Shown: positions 15,267 to 23,231 of the stretch, in pieces
How positions within the stretch are numbered: the stretch's first letter is position 1
Layout of the letters: every line of letters starts with the position of its first letter
Source of the DNA: Rhodoferax sp.
GTDB taxonomy: Bacteria > Pseudomonadota > Gammaproteobacteria > Burkholderiales > Burkholderiaceae_C
DNA length: 57,874 nucleotides
NCBI RefSeq assembly: GCF_028714215.1
Contig: NZ_JAQTMS010000034.1
Location: forward strand, 1-57,874
Reading direction: 5' to 3'
Notes under the pieces: generated by a model
Told to the model about the DNA's origin: nothing
Seen by the model: the letters and a program-made list of their open reading frames with translations, nothing else
The model's database searches: none
Made by a program: the position numbers and the translations under genes

Positions 15267-17011
15267 TCAAGCGCCTAGGGGCGGCGCTCGGCTGCGCCGC
15301 CACGCTGGTCTTTCTGCTGTGGGCCGGCGTGCCGGCACAGTCGGCCAGCATCATGGCCAGCAAGCACAATCTGTCGGCTACCGGTCCTGGCACCATCAAA
15401 GCCACTTCCGAAGGCGAGGTTTGCGTCTTCTGCCACGTGCCGCACAATGCCAGGGCGGCCGGTCCCCTGTGGAACCGCGATCAGCCGGCCGGCCCCTATA
15501 CGCCCTATACCAGCAGCACGCGCAAGATCACCAGCCCCGGGCAGCCGACCGGTGCCTCGCTGCTGTGCCTGAGCTGTCACGACGGTACCATCGCGCTGGG
15601 CAAGATCAGCAGCCGCGCCGCCAACGTCGCCATGGCGGGCGGGAAAAACAACTTTGCCGTGGGCGATCAAAGCTTTATCGGCACCGATCTGTCGGACGAC
15701 CATCCCATTTCGTTCCTGTATTCGAGCGTGCTCGGCAATACCGAGCTGCGCAGCCCGAGCGGCGTTGTCAAGCTCGATGCCAGCGGGCAGATGCAATGCA
15801 CTTCCTGCCACAGTCCGCATGACAATGCCAACGGAAAGTTCCTGGTGCTCGACAACACCGGCTCCGCATTGTGCAGAAATTGCCACAACAAGAGCTACTG
15901 GGCGGCCAGCGATCACGCGACCTCGACCAAAACCTGGAGCGGCACTGGTACCAATCCGTGGCCGCACACCAGCAACAGTCCGCAAAACGTCGCCAGCAAC
16001 GCCTGCGAGAACTGCCACCGGCCGCACACGGCGCCGGGCAAGAAGCAATTGCTCAACAGCGCGACGGAGGAAACCAATTGCCTGGTGTGCCACAGCGGCA
16101 CGGTGGCGACCTCGACCAAGAATATCCAGACCGAGCTGGCCAAGGTGTCGCATCACGGCGTCGGTTCCTATGCCGGCGTGCATGATGCGGCCGAAGCCAA
16201 CCTGATGGGCAGCGCGCACGTCGAATGCCAGGATTGCCATAACCCTCATTCCGCCAACAGCACCCCCGGTTCAGCGCCCGGCAGCATGCCGATCACACTG
16301 TCGGGAGCGCTCAGCAACGTGCGCGGCATCAACATCAGCGGTACGGCGGTCAGCCCGGTCACCGCCGAGTACCAGATCTGCTTGCGCTGCCACGCCGACA
16401 GCACCAGCCGGAGGCCGGCGGCGCGTACCCCGCGCGTGATCGTGCAGACCAATACGCGGCTGGAGTTCCAGACCAGCAATCCGTCCTACCATCCGATTGC
16501 CGGTGTCGGCAAGAGCAGCAACGTGCCGAGCCTGCTGACGCCCTGGACCACGACGGATCAGATGAACTGCACCGATTGCCACAACAACAATGCCGGGCCG
16601 AATGCCGGCGGCGCCGGTCCCAACGGACCGCACGGTTCCACCAACCCGCTGCTGCTCGAACGCGCCTACACAATCGCCGACAACACCAGCGAGAGTGCCG
16701 CTGCTTATGCGCTGTGCTACAAGTGCCACAACCGGAGTGTCATCACTTCGCAGAGCCCGCCAGTGGGCAGTTTTCGCTATCACTACCTGCACATCGTCGG
16801 TCAACGAACACCGTGCAACGTTTGCCATGACCCGCACGGTGTCAGCAGCACGCAGGGCAGCGCGCTGAGCAACAGCAGGTTAATCAACTTCGACACCTCG
16901 ATCGTCACCAAGAGCGGCACCCAGGCGATTCGCTGGGAGCGTGTCGGCACGAACGGCGGACGTTGTTATTTGAGTTGTCACAACGAAAACCATGGCCCCT
17001 ATAACTACTGA
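15263..17011 (+). CDS. Dodecaheme cytochrome c
   Basis: This 582-residue exported protein has a signal peptide (cleavage near AQSA). Eleven CxxCH motifs run from CVFCH to CNVCH, and a twelfth site at the C-terminus, CYLSCH, is a CX3CH. Residues 28-205 repeat the tetraheme family pattern (IMASKHNLSATG, CHVPHN, CLSCHDGTIA, GTDLSDDHPISFLY), so the protein looks like a tetraheme module fused to an eight-heme extension. The Asn/Ser/Thr-rich segments between hemes fit an extracellular or outer-surface protein. It is translationally coupled to the second NHL lipoprotein, next to the barrel, and is the best candidate for the terminal surface cytochrome. The acceptor or donor is unknown. Confidence 0.9.
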   Translation: MIKRLGAALGCAATLVFLLWAGVPAQSASIMASKHNLSATGPGTIKATSEGEVCVFCHVPHNARAAGPLWNRDQPAGPYTPYTSSTRKITSPGQPTGASLLCLSCHDGTIALGKISSRAANVAMAGGKNNFAVGDQSFIGTDLSDDHPISFLYSSVLGNTELRSPSGVVKLDASGQMQCTSCHSPHDNANGKFLVLDNTGSALCRNCHNKSYWAASDHATSTKTWSGTGTNPWPHTSNSPQNVASNACENCHRPHTAPGKKQLLNSATEETNCLVCHSGTVATSTKNIQTELAKVSHHGVGSYAGVHDAAEANLMGSAHVECQDCHNPHSANSTPGSAPGSMPITLSGALSNVRGINISGTAVSPVTAEYQICLRCHADSTSRRPAARTPRVIVQTNTRLEFQTSNPSYHPIAGVGKSSNVPSLLTPWTTTDQMNCTDCHNNNAGPNAGGAGPNGPHGSTNPLLLERAYTIADNTSESAAAYALCYKCHNRSVITSQSPPVGSFRYHYLHIVGQRTPCNVCHDPHGVSSTQGSALSNSRLINFDTSIVTKSGTQAIRWERVGTNGGRCYLSCHNENHGPYNY

Positions 17012-17097
17012 AGATGGTCACGCGGATGCCGACACGCAGGGGCAAACGATGCGCCTGGAACGCGGAAAAATTCAGTGCCACCGAACGGAGATCGTGG

Positions 17098-17718
17098 ATG
17101 AAAACCAAACCAAGTCTGATCGCGAACCTGGCATGGTCCTGGGTCCTGGCCCTGGGCTGCGTGCTGCCGGCACTGGCTCAGGACAAGGACAAGGCCTGCC
17201 TTGACTGTCACGCCGCGGTGGCGCAGAAGAAGGTGGTGCACGCGGCGCTCGAAAAAGGCTGCGTTTACTGCCATGCCGAGATCGAGTCGAACGCGCTGCC
17301 GCACAAGATCAAGGGCAAGACGGCCAAGGAACGCTCGGCCGAAGGCTCCGCCATGTGCGATGAGTGCCACGAGAAGAAGCTGTTCGAAGGCAAGGTGGTG
17401 CATGGCCCGATCGCGGTCGGCAATTGCCAGGGTTGCCACACGCCGCACGCTTCCGAGTTTCGGGGTCTGCTGAAGATGGAGCCGGCGGCGCTATGTCTGG
17501 ACTGCCACCCGGACACCTTGAAGGCCCCCCATGTGATCGCCGGGTTTACGCGCAGCGGGCATCCCCTGGGCAATGAAAAGAAGGAGGCGAAGGATCCGCT
17601 GCGTGCCGGCCAGAAGTTCTACTGCGTCAGTTGTCACGAGCCGCATCGCTCGGAGCTGCCCAAGTTGAACCGTTTTGCCAAGGGCATGGTTTCCTGTCAG
17701 AAATGCCACAAGATGTGA
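17098..17718 (+). CDS. Heptaheme cytochrome c, periplasmic
   Basis: This 206-residue protein has a signal peptide (cleavage near PALAQ) and seven CxxCH motifs: CLDCH, CVYCH, CDECH, CQGCH, CLDCH, CVSCH and CQKCH. Doubled units (CHTPHA, CHEPHR) place it in the doubled-CXXCH group. It is compact at roughly 26 residues per heme, as expected for a periplasmic wire or shuttle. I chose ATG 17098, with GGAG nearby, over the upstream start at 17014, which precedes the signal peptide. It is the last gene of the plus-strand cytochrome/barrel run. Confidence 0.9.
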   Translation: MKTKPSLIANLAWSWVLALGCVLPALAQDKDKACLDCHAAVAQKKVVHAALEKGCVYCHAEIESNALPHKIKGKTAKERSAEGSAMCDECHEKKLFEGKVVHGPIAVGNCQGCHTPHASEFRGLLKMEPAALCLDCHPDTLKAPHVIAGFTRSGHPLGNEKKEAKDPLRAGQKFYCVSCHEPHRSELPKLNRFAKGMVSCQKCHKM

Positions 17719-17743
17719 TGCGTTTTGTCGCATCGAGGCCCCG

Positions 17744-18745
17744 TTATTCGATGACGCCCAGCTTCCCGGAGGCGCTGCCGACGTACCAGTAGCGACCACT
17801 GGCATCGAGAGCGGCGTTGCGAATCCCGGTGTCTCGGGTGGGCAGCTTGAAGACCCGCAGCGTCTCGCTGCCCGGGCTCAGCATGATCACGTTGTCGGTC
17901 TGGATCTCGCTGGTCCAGATGCGACCCATCCGGTCCACGTTGACCGCATAAGGACCGGCATTGGGGCCACCGGGCAGTTCATATTCCTTCGCCACCAGGT
18001 TTGCTATCGGATCGATTTTGGCGAGCTTGCCGGTGCCGTAGAGCGAGACCCACAACATGCCGTCCGGCGCCACCGCGATACGCCGGGGCTGCGAGCCCTT
18101 GGCCAGCAACAACTCGCTGATCTGAGCGCTGGCAGGGTCGAATTTGGAGATCCGGCCGGCCGTTTTGCGCGTGACCCAGACATTGCCGCGTTGGTCCAGC
18201 GCCAGTCCATACGGATCGTCGCCGATCGGGTATTCCGTAACCTTGCCGCTGGCGCGCGTGAGCTTTCCGAGCCTGCCGGCCTTTCTTTCGGTGAACCAGA
18301 TGTTGTCTTGGGCATCGCACACCAGGGTATAGGGATCGCCGTCGCGGGATGGGAGCTTGTACAGTTTGATCTTGCCGCTGGACGGATCGAGCTCGCCGAT
18401 GGCGCTGTTGCCGGAGCCGCCGAAAATGACTTTGCCGTCGCGCGCCACCAACATGCCCCGCGGTTGCATTCCGGCCGGGAGATCCCACTCCTGGAAAAGC
18501 TTGGTTTTGGGCTCGAAGCGGGCGATTTTGTCACCCCGCTTGACCGCGAAATAAACGCTGCCGTCGGGCCCGATCGCGGGGTCGCGGGCAAATTTGGGGG
18601 TTGGCACGGGCCATTCGGCAAACTGTCCCGAAATGGTTCTTGCGCCAGCGTTGCTGCCGGTGCCGGCGGCCCCGGTGCTGGCTACGCAGGCGCTGAGGGC
18701 GAGCAGAGTGAATAACCAGAATTTGAATGCCTGCACCATGTTCAA
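17744..18745 (-). CDS. Vgb-like (virginiamycin B lyase family) beta-propeller lipoprotein
   Basis: This 333-residue protein has a lipobox (LSAC, Cys 20) and repeated blades of the Vgb type, for example DAQDNIWFTERKAGRLGKL, DQRGNVWVTRKTAGRISKF and DRMGRIWTSEIQTDNVI. The family contains streptogramin lyases, but many membrane-bound relatives are not lyases, and the context here points to a structural or binding role beside the cytochromes. The gene is convergent with the heptaheme gene, 25 bases away, and is read in the same direction as the two-component genes upstream. It is the third propeller lipoprotein in this cluster. A resistance function seems unlikely. Confidence 0.8.
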   Translation of the reverse strand: MNMVQAFKFWLFTLLALSACVASTGAAGTGSNAGARTISGQFAEWPVPTPKFARDPAIGPDGSVYFAVKRGDKIARFEPKTKLFQEWDLPAGMQPRGMLVARDGKVIFGGSGNSAIGELDPSSGKIKLYKLPSRDGDPYTLVCDAQDNIWFTERKAGRLGKLTRASGKVTEYPIGDDPYGLALDQRGNVWVTRKTAGRISKFDPASAQISELLLAKGSQPRRIAVAPDGMLWVSLYGTGKLAKIDPIANLVAKEYELPGGPNAGPYAVNVDRMGRIWTSEIQTDNVIMLSPGSETLRVFKLPTRDTGIRNAALDASGRYWYVGSASGKLGVIE

Positions 18746-18866
18746 CGGGGGTTGCTGTCTCTTAGATAGAGTGTAAGCATAATCCCGGCGTTGGCATTCA
18801 AAATGTAAATAAGCCGTAACTTTTGAGTGTCAATTTGATCTGGCCCAAGGGTTGCGGTCTGTGTGT

Positions 18867-20270
18867 CTATACAGCCGCCTCGGTATCCCCGTTGCTCAGG
18901 TTGCCACGTGGCAATTCTTCCATCTTGCGGTACAGGCTCGACAGTCCTATCCCCAGCCTTTGGGCGGCCAGCTTGCGATCCCCCGCGGCGCCTTCGATGG
19001 CCTGCTGCAAGATGGCCAGTTCGTGCCTGCGCAACTGGTCGCGCAACAGCCCGTCCGAGCTGATCTCGGCGGCGGCCGAAGTCTGCGCCGAGGCGGTCCG
19101 GATCATGGTGGCAGGCAGGTCGGCAACCGAGATTTGGTTGTCCTCGGCCAGGATGCAGGCGCGGTTGATGACGTTTTCCATTTCGCGCACGTTCCCCGGC
19201 CAGGGGTGCGCCAGCAGAATTTCCTCGGCCAGCGAATCGATCGTCATGGCGTCCGACTCGTTGGTGCTGGGGCGCAGGTTGCGCAGCAGGAAGCGCATCA
19301 GTCCGGGCAGGTCGGCCCGCAACGCGCGCAAGGGCGGCAACTGAATCTGGAACATGCTGAGTCGGAAAAAAAGATCCTCGCGAAATTTTCCTTCCAGCAC
19401 GCGCGCCGGCAGATCGGCATTGGTCGCCGCGACGATGCGGGTATCGACGCGTCGCACCTGCTCGCTGCCGACCGGCCTGATCTCCTTCTCCTCCACCATG
19501 TGCAGCAGCTTGGTCTGCATGGGCATGGGCAATTCGCCGATTTCGTCCAGAAAGATGGTGCCGCCGTCAGCTTGCAGGAACAGACCTTTGCGGGCCCGCT
19601 CGGCACCGGTGAAGGCGCCTTTGGTGTGGCCGAAAAATTCGCTCTCCAGCAGGTGTTCCGGCACGGCGCTGCAATTGACCTGAAGAAAAGGACCGTCGCG
19701 GCGTGGGCTCTGCTCATGGATCCGACGTGCCGTCACGCCTTTGCCGGTACCGCTTTCTCCGGTGATCAGAACCGTGCAGTCGGTCGGCGCCACCTTGCCC
19801 ACCAGTCGCTCGACTTCGAGCATCCCGGGCGAACTAAAACGGTACAGCTTGGGCGCGCTGTCGCTGACCACCTTGCGCAAGGCCTTATTCTCCTCGCGCA
19901 AGCCGCGCAGTGCGTCGATTTGCGACAGCCGGTGCACCACTTCCTCGTAGCGAACGGGTTTGGTGATGTAGTCGGATGCCCCGGCCCGCAGCGCTTCGAC
20001 CGCCGTTTCGAGCGAGGCAAAGCCGGTCACCATGATGAACGTGGTCTCGATCCCGGCGGCGCGACAACTGCGCACCAGATCGATGCCGTTGCCGTCCGGC
20101 ATCTTGATGTCGCACAGCGACACGTCGACATCGCCGCGGGCCAGCTTGGCGGTGGCTTCGACGACCCCGCTGGCCTGGTCCACGGAATAGCCGGCCTTGC
20201 TCACGGCGGCGGCCAGGATTTGGCGTAAAGCGGGTTCGTCGTCGACAACGAGTACATGCAGGGATGACAT
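18867..20270 (-). CDS. Sigma-54-dependent NtrC-family response regulator (first system)
   Basis: This 467-residue protein has three parts. A receiver domain (residues 1-120) has acidic residues D10/D11 and a phosphoacceptor near D54 (SLCDIKMPDGNG). An AAA+ domain has a Walker A (GESGTGKG, 171-178), the sigma-54-contacting GAFTGA loop (218-223) and LDEIGELP. A Fis-type helix-turn-helix (about residues 415-450) closes the protein. All motifs needed to open sigma-54 promoters are intact. It lies 6 bases after its kinase and forms an operon with it. Being closest to the cytochrome cluster, it is the likely activator at the TTCCCG-N4-CGGGAA sites; this pairing is inferred. Confidence 0.93.
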   Translation of the reverse strand: MSSLHVLVVDDEPALRQILAAAVSKAGYSVDQASGVVEATAKLARGDVDVSLCDIKMPDGNGIDLVRSCRAAGIETTFIMVTGFASLETAVEALRAGASDYITKPVRYEEVVHRLSQIDALRGLREENKALRKVVSDSAPKLYRFSSPGMLEVERLVGKVAPTDCTVLITGESGTGKGVTARRIHEQSPRRDGPFLQVNCSAVPEHLLESEFFGHTKGAFTGAERARKGLFLQADGGTIFLDEIGELPMPMQTKLLHMVEEKEIRPVGSEQVRRVDTRIVAATNADLPARVLEGKFREDLFFRLSMFQIQLPPLRALRADLPGLMRFLLRNLRPSTNESDAMTIDSLAEEILLAHPWPGNVREMENVINRACILAEDNQISVADLPATMIRTASAQTSAAAEISSDGLLRDQLRRHELAILQQAIEGAAGDRKLAAQRLGIGLSSLYRKMEELPRGNLSNGDTEAAV

Positions 20271-20276
20271 GGTGGT

Positions 20277-21734
20277 TCAGGCTCCGGTAGGCGGTGTCGG
20301 CAAAGTCAGACGGATGCGCGCGGTGGTGCCGCTGCCGGGCTTCGATTCCAGCTCGATCCGGTTGCCACTGTCTTCGATCAGGGATTTGCACAGGAACAGG
20401 CCCAAACCGCGGCCCTTGTCCGGCGGTTTGGTGGTATAGGATTCCTCGAACGCGCGCGCCAGCACCTCGCTGCTCATGCCCTTGCCGTTGTCGTGCACCG
20501 TGATGCTCACTTCGCGCTCGGTCGCCTGCGTCGCGATGCGTATGGTCGGTTGGCGCTCGGTGACACCTTCCAGCGCATCGGCGGCATTGATCAGCAGGTT
20601 CATCAGCACTTGCGTCAGATGATCGGCGATGGCGCTGACCGCCGGGATCTGGGAATCGAGTTGCAGCACCATGTCGATGCGTCGAAAACGGTGGTCGTAG
20701 CCGATGAAATTGCAGGTGTTGCGCACCAGCGCGTTCAGATCGAGCAACTCCTGCTCGGGCGAGTGAGGCGCCGTGAGCTCGGCGATCTGGCGCGAAATGG
20801 TGGCGATGCGTTTGGCCTGCGCCAGGATTAACTCCGGTGGGTCGATACCGGTTTCGCCAGCCGCCGGGTAGCCGCCGCTGTCCTTCATCGACTGGGCAAT
20901 GCCGGCAATGGCGGCGATCGGGTTGTTGATCTCGTGCGCGACGGCCGCCGCCAAGGAGCCGATGGCCGCCATCTTCTCCTTGTGAAAGCGTTGCTCGCGT
21001 GCGATTTCCAGTTGTTGCTCCCAGCGCCGCAATTCGAACTGCATGCGGTTGACGGCCTCCATCAGACCGCCCACTTCATCGTGGCGTGTAACTTCCAGCG
21101 GGGGGCCGCGATAGCCTGACACGATGTCCAGGGCGCGCGCCGCGAGTTTCTTGGCATCCAGGGCCAGCCGCGTCAAAAACAGTGTCACCACCGCGCCAAA
21201 AAACACCACGCCGAACAGGCCCATGAACAAATTGGTCACCGATATCGCGCCGTACACATCGCGGTAGCGGTCCCAAAGGATGTCCCGGCGCGTGCGCAGT
21301 TGGCGCGCCACCTGGTCCAGGTGCTCGGTCAATTCCCGCAGATTGTTTTTCAGCCCGGTCCCGCTGCCGGCGGGTTCCAGGCTCAGCTTGTTGAGATCCC
21401 GGTTCAGGCGCTCCATGTTCACTTCGAGTTCAGGATAAAACTCAAGCAAGCCCTGCAGGCCCGCCTGTGCCAGTTCCATATCGAGTGCCAGCTCGTCCTC
21501 AAACGCCGGGAGCACGGTTTCGGAGATGAACTTTTCCTGCCACTTGAGCAAGGTGTGCGACACCGCATAACTGGCTTTCGCGAGCGCGCTTTCCTGGGTG
21601 TAGATCTGCTCCAATTCCACGGCATAGCGCAACAGTTTGGCGCGTTCCTGCGCCAGGATGAGTGCCACCATCCCGATGTAACCCAGCAGCACCATGAAGG
21701 CCAGAATGCCCTTTGCGCGCAGCGTGAGTTTCAT
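20277..21734 (-). CDS. Sensor histidine kinase (first system)
   Basis: This 485-residue inner-membrane kinase has TM1 at about residues 8-28 and a wholly helical periplasmic domain at residues 30-160. TM2 is near 165-190, followed by a HAMP-like linker. The H-box has the phosphorylatable His at about residue 267 (AVAHEINNPIAAI). The ATPase domain has an N-box (LLINAADAL), DNGKGM and GRGLGLFLCK. The long helical sensor domain has no recognisable ligand motif and could detect a membrane or redox state. It pairs with the regulator directly downstream. The gene starts 154 bases after the second regulator ends, with a palindrome (21744-21762) between. Confidence 0.92.
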   Translation of the reverse strand: MKLTLRAKGILAFMVLLGYIGMVALILAQERAKLLRYAVELEQIYTQESALAKASYAVSHTLLKWQEKFISETVLPAFEDELALDMELAQAGLQGLLEFYPELEVNMERLNRDLNKLSLEPAGSGTGLKNNLRELTEHLDQVARQLRTRRDILWDRYRDVYGAISVTNLFMGLFGVVFFGAVVTLFLTRLALDAKKLAARALDIVSGYRGPPLEVTRHDEVGGLMEAVNRMQFELRRWEQQLEIAREQRFHKEKMAAIGSLAAAVAHEINNPIAAIAGIAQSMKDSGGYPAAGETGIDPPELILAQAKRIATISRQIAELTAPHSPEQELLDLNALVRNTCNFIGYDHRFRRIDMVLQLDSQIPAVSAIADHLTQVLMNLLINAADALEGVTERQPTIRIATQATEREVSITVHDNGKGMSSEVLARAFEESYTTKPPDKGRGLGLFLCKSLIEDSGNRIELESKPGSGTTARIRLTLPTPPTGA

Positions 21735-21743
21735 CGGGAACCT

Positions 21744-21762
21744 GGCAGGGTCAGACCCTGCC
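21744..21762. repeat. 19-base palindrome upstream of the first kinase
   Basis: Nine-base arms (GGCAGGGTC and GACCCTGCC) flank a single central base, 10 bases upstream of the kinase start codon. It may be an operator for autoregulation, a hairpin attenuating read-through from the second regulator, or part of a dispersed repeat. A wider inverted pair, GTATACCG (21802-21809) and CGGTATAC (21853-21860), lies beside it. Confidence 0.4.
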
Positions 21763-21887
21763 CAAATGTCTTCATATGCATCCGTGTCATGCGCTGCGCC
21801 AGTATACCGAGGCCGCTGCTCGCCGGTCCGGGCTGGGCGCGCTGTCGGCGGCCGGTATACGGTTCATGGATCCTCGCGTGACCGGGT

Positions 21888-23231
21888 CTATTGGGCATCG
21901 GTTTCCTTGTCGATGCCCAGTTTGCGCATTTTTTCCCACAGGTTTTTGCGGCTGATGCCCAGCGAGTCGGCGCAGCTTTGAATTTGCCACTGCTGGGCGG
22001 CCAGCGCACGGACGATGAAATCGCGCTCGCACTCGCTCAGATAGTCGCGCAAGCTGCTGGCCACATCCTGCTGGCCGCTGAGTTGCGGCGCCGGGCGGTC
22101 GAACAGGATGTCGTGCGAAATGGAGCGGCCGTCGCTCATCAGGCTGGCGCGCTCCAGGGCATTTTTCAGTTCCCGGATGTTGCCGGGCCAGGGATAGGCC
22201 TTGAGCGCGTGCTGGGCCGCCGGCGTCAATGTGGGCGGCGCCCTGCCACTGGCCGCGGCGATTTCCGCCAGCAGGGCGCGCGCCAGCGGCAGGATGTCCT
22301 CGGCTCGCTCGCGCAGCGGCGGAATGCGCAGCTCGACCACGTTGATGCGGTAATACAGGTCTTCCCGGAAGGCACCGCTGACGACCCGCTCTTGCAGCAC
22401 CTGATGGGTAGCGCAGACCAGGCGCAGGTCGACCTCGATCGGTGTTTCGCCGCCCACCCGCACGATGCGGCGCTCTTGCAGCGCGCGCAGCAGCTTGACT
22501 TGCATGGGCAGCGGCATGTCGCCAATCTCGTCCAGAAACAAGGTGCCACCGTGGGCTTGCTCGAACACGCCTTTCTTGGTTCGGGCGGCACCGGTGAAAG
22601 CACCTTTTTCGTAGCCGAACAGTTCGGCTTCCAGCAGGCTCTCGGTCAGCGCGCCGCAATTGACGGCAATGAAGGGTTTGCCGCCGCCCGTCAATTGGTG
22701 CAGCGCTTGCGCCACCCGCTCCTTGCCGACGCCGGACTCGCCGGTGATCAGCACCGAGGCGGCGCTGCTGGAGAGGCGCTCCAGCATGGCCTCGATCTGT
22801 CGCATGGCAGGTGACAGCCCCAGTCCGCCGGGCCCCAGATCGTGGGCTGGCGCGACGAGGTCCTGAATCTTGTCGATCAAGGCGTCAAGGTCGAACGGCT
22901 TGGTGATGTAGTCTTGCGCCCCTTTCTTGAGCAGGCGCACGGCGCAGTCGATGTCGCCGTGACCGGTGATGAAAATGAACGGCGGCAAGTGGACGTGCTC
23001 GGCCAGCAGCTGCTCGAACAACGCATCCCCGCTGATATCGGGCAGGCGAATGTCGCTGATGGCCAGGGCGTAGTCCTGTTCGCGCAGTGCCCCCAGGGCC
23101 GCGTTGCCAGTGCGGTACCAGTCGCAATGCAGGCCCTCCAGGGCGAAGCGGTCGGCCAGCGATTCGCCCATGATTTCATCGTCTTCAAGCAGGCAGATTT
23201 TGGGCGGTACTGGCGTCATGGAGGGGGTCAA
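21888..23231 (-). CDS. Sigma-54-dependent response regulator, AioR/ArxR-like (second system)
   Basis: This 447-residue NtrC-type activator has a receiver with its phosphoacceptor near D60 (AISDIRLPDISG). Its AAA+ domain has Walker A GESGVGKE, GAFTGA (about residues 210-215) and LDEIGDMP. A C-terminal Fis-type HTH lies in SCADSLGISRKNLWEKMRKLG. The start may be ATG 23231 or 23219; both overlap the kinase gene by 35-47 bases, so translation is coupled. Together with the kinase and the PhnD-like protein it forms an XSR operon like AioXSR and ArxXSR, which control arsenite oxidase genes through RpoN. The GTTACC palindromes and sigma-54 promoter in front of the arr operon are its likely targets. 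Confidence 0.92.
   Translation of the reverse strand: MTPSMTPVPPKICLLEDDEIMGESLADRFALEGLHCDWYRTGNAALGALREQDYALAISDIRLPDISGDALFEQLLAEHVHLPPFIFITGHGDIDCAVRLLKKGAQDYITKPFDLDALIDKIQDLVAPAHDLGPGGLGLSPAMRQIEAMLERLSSSAASVLITGESGVGKERVAQALHQLTGGGKPFIAVNCGALTESLLEAELFGYEKGAFTGAARTKKGVFEQAHGGTLFLDEIGDMPLPMQVKLLRALQERRIVRVGGETPIEVDLRLVCATHQVLQERVVSGAFREDLYYRINVVELRIPPLRERAEDILPLARALLAEIAAASGRAPPTLTPAAQHALKAYPWPGNIRELKNALERASLMSDGRSISHDILFDRPAPQLSGQQDVASSLRDYLSECERDFIVRALAAQQWQIQSCADSLGISRKNLWEKMRKLGIDKETDAQ

Noticed and set aside
17744..18745. Streptogramin resistance by virginiamycin B lyase
   Set aside because: The protein is a lipoprotein within a cytochrome cluster and the family name alone does not prove lyase activity.
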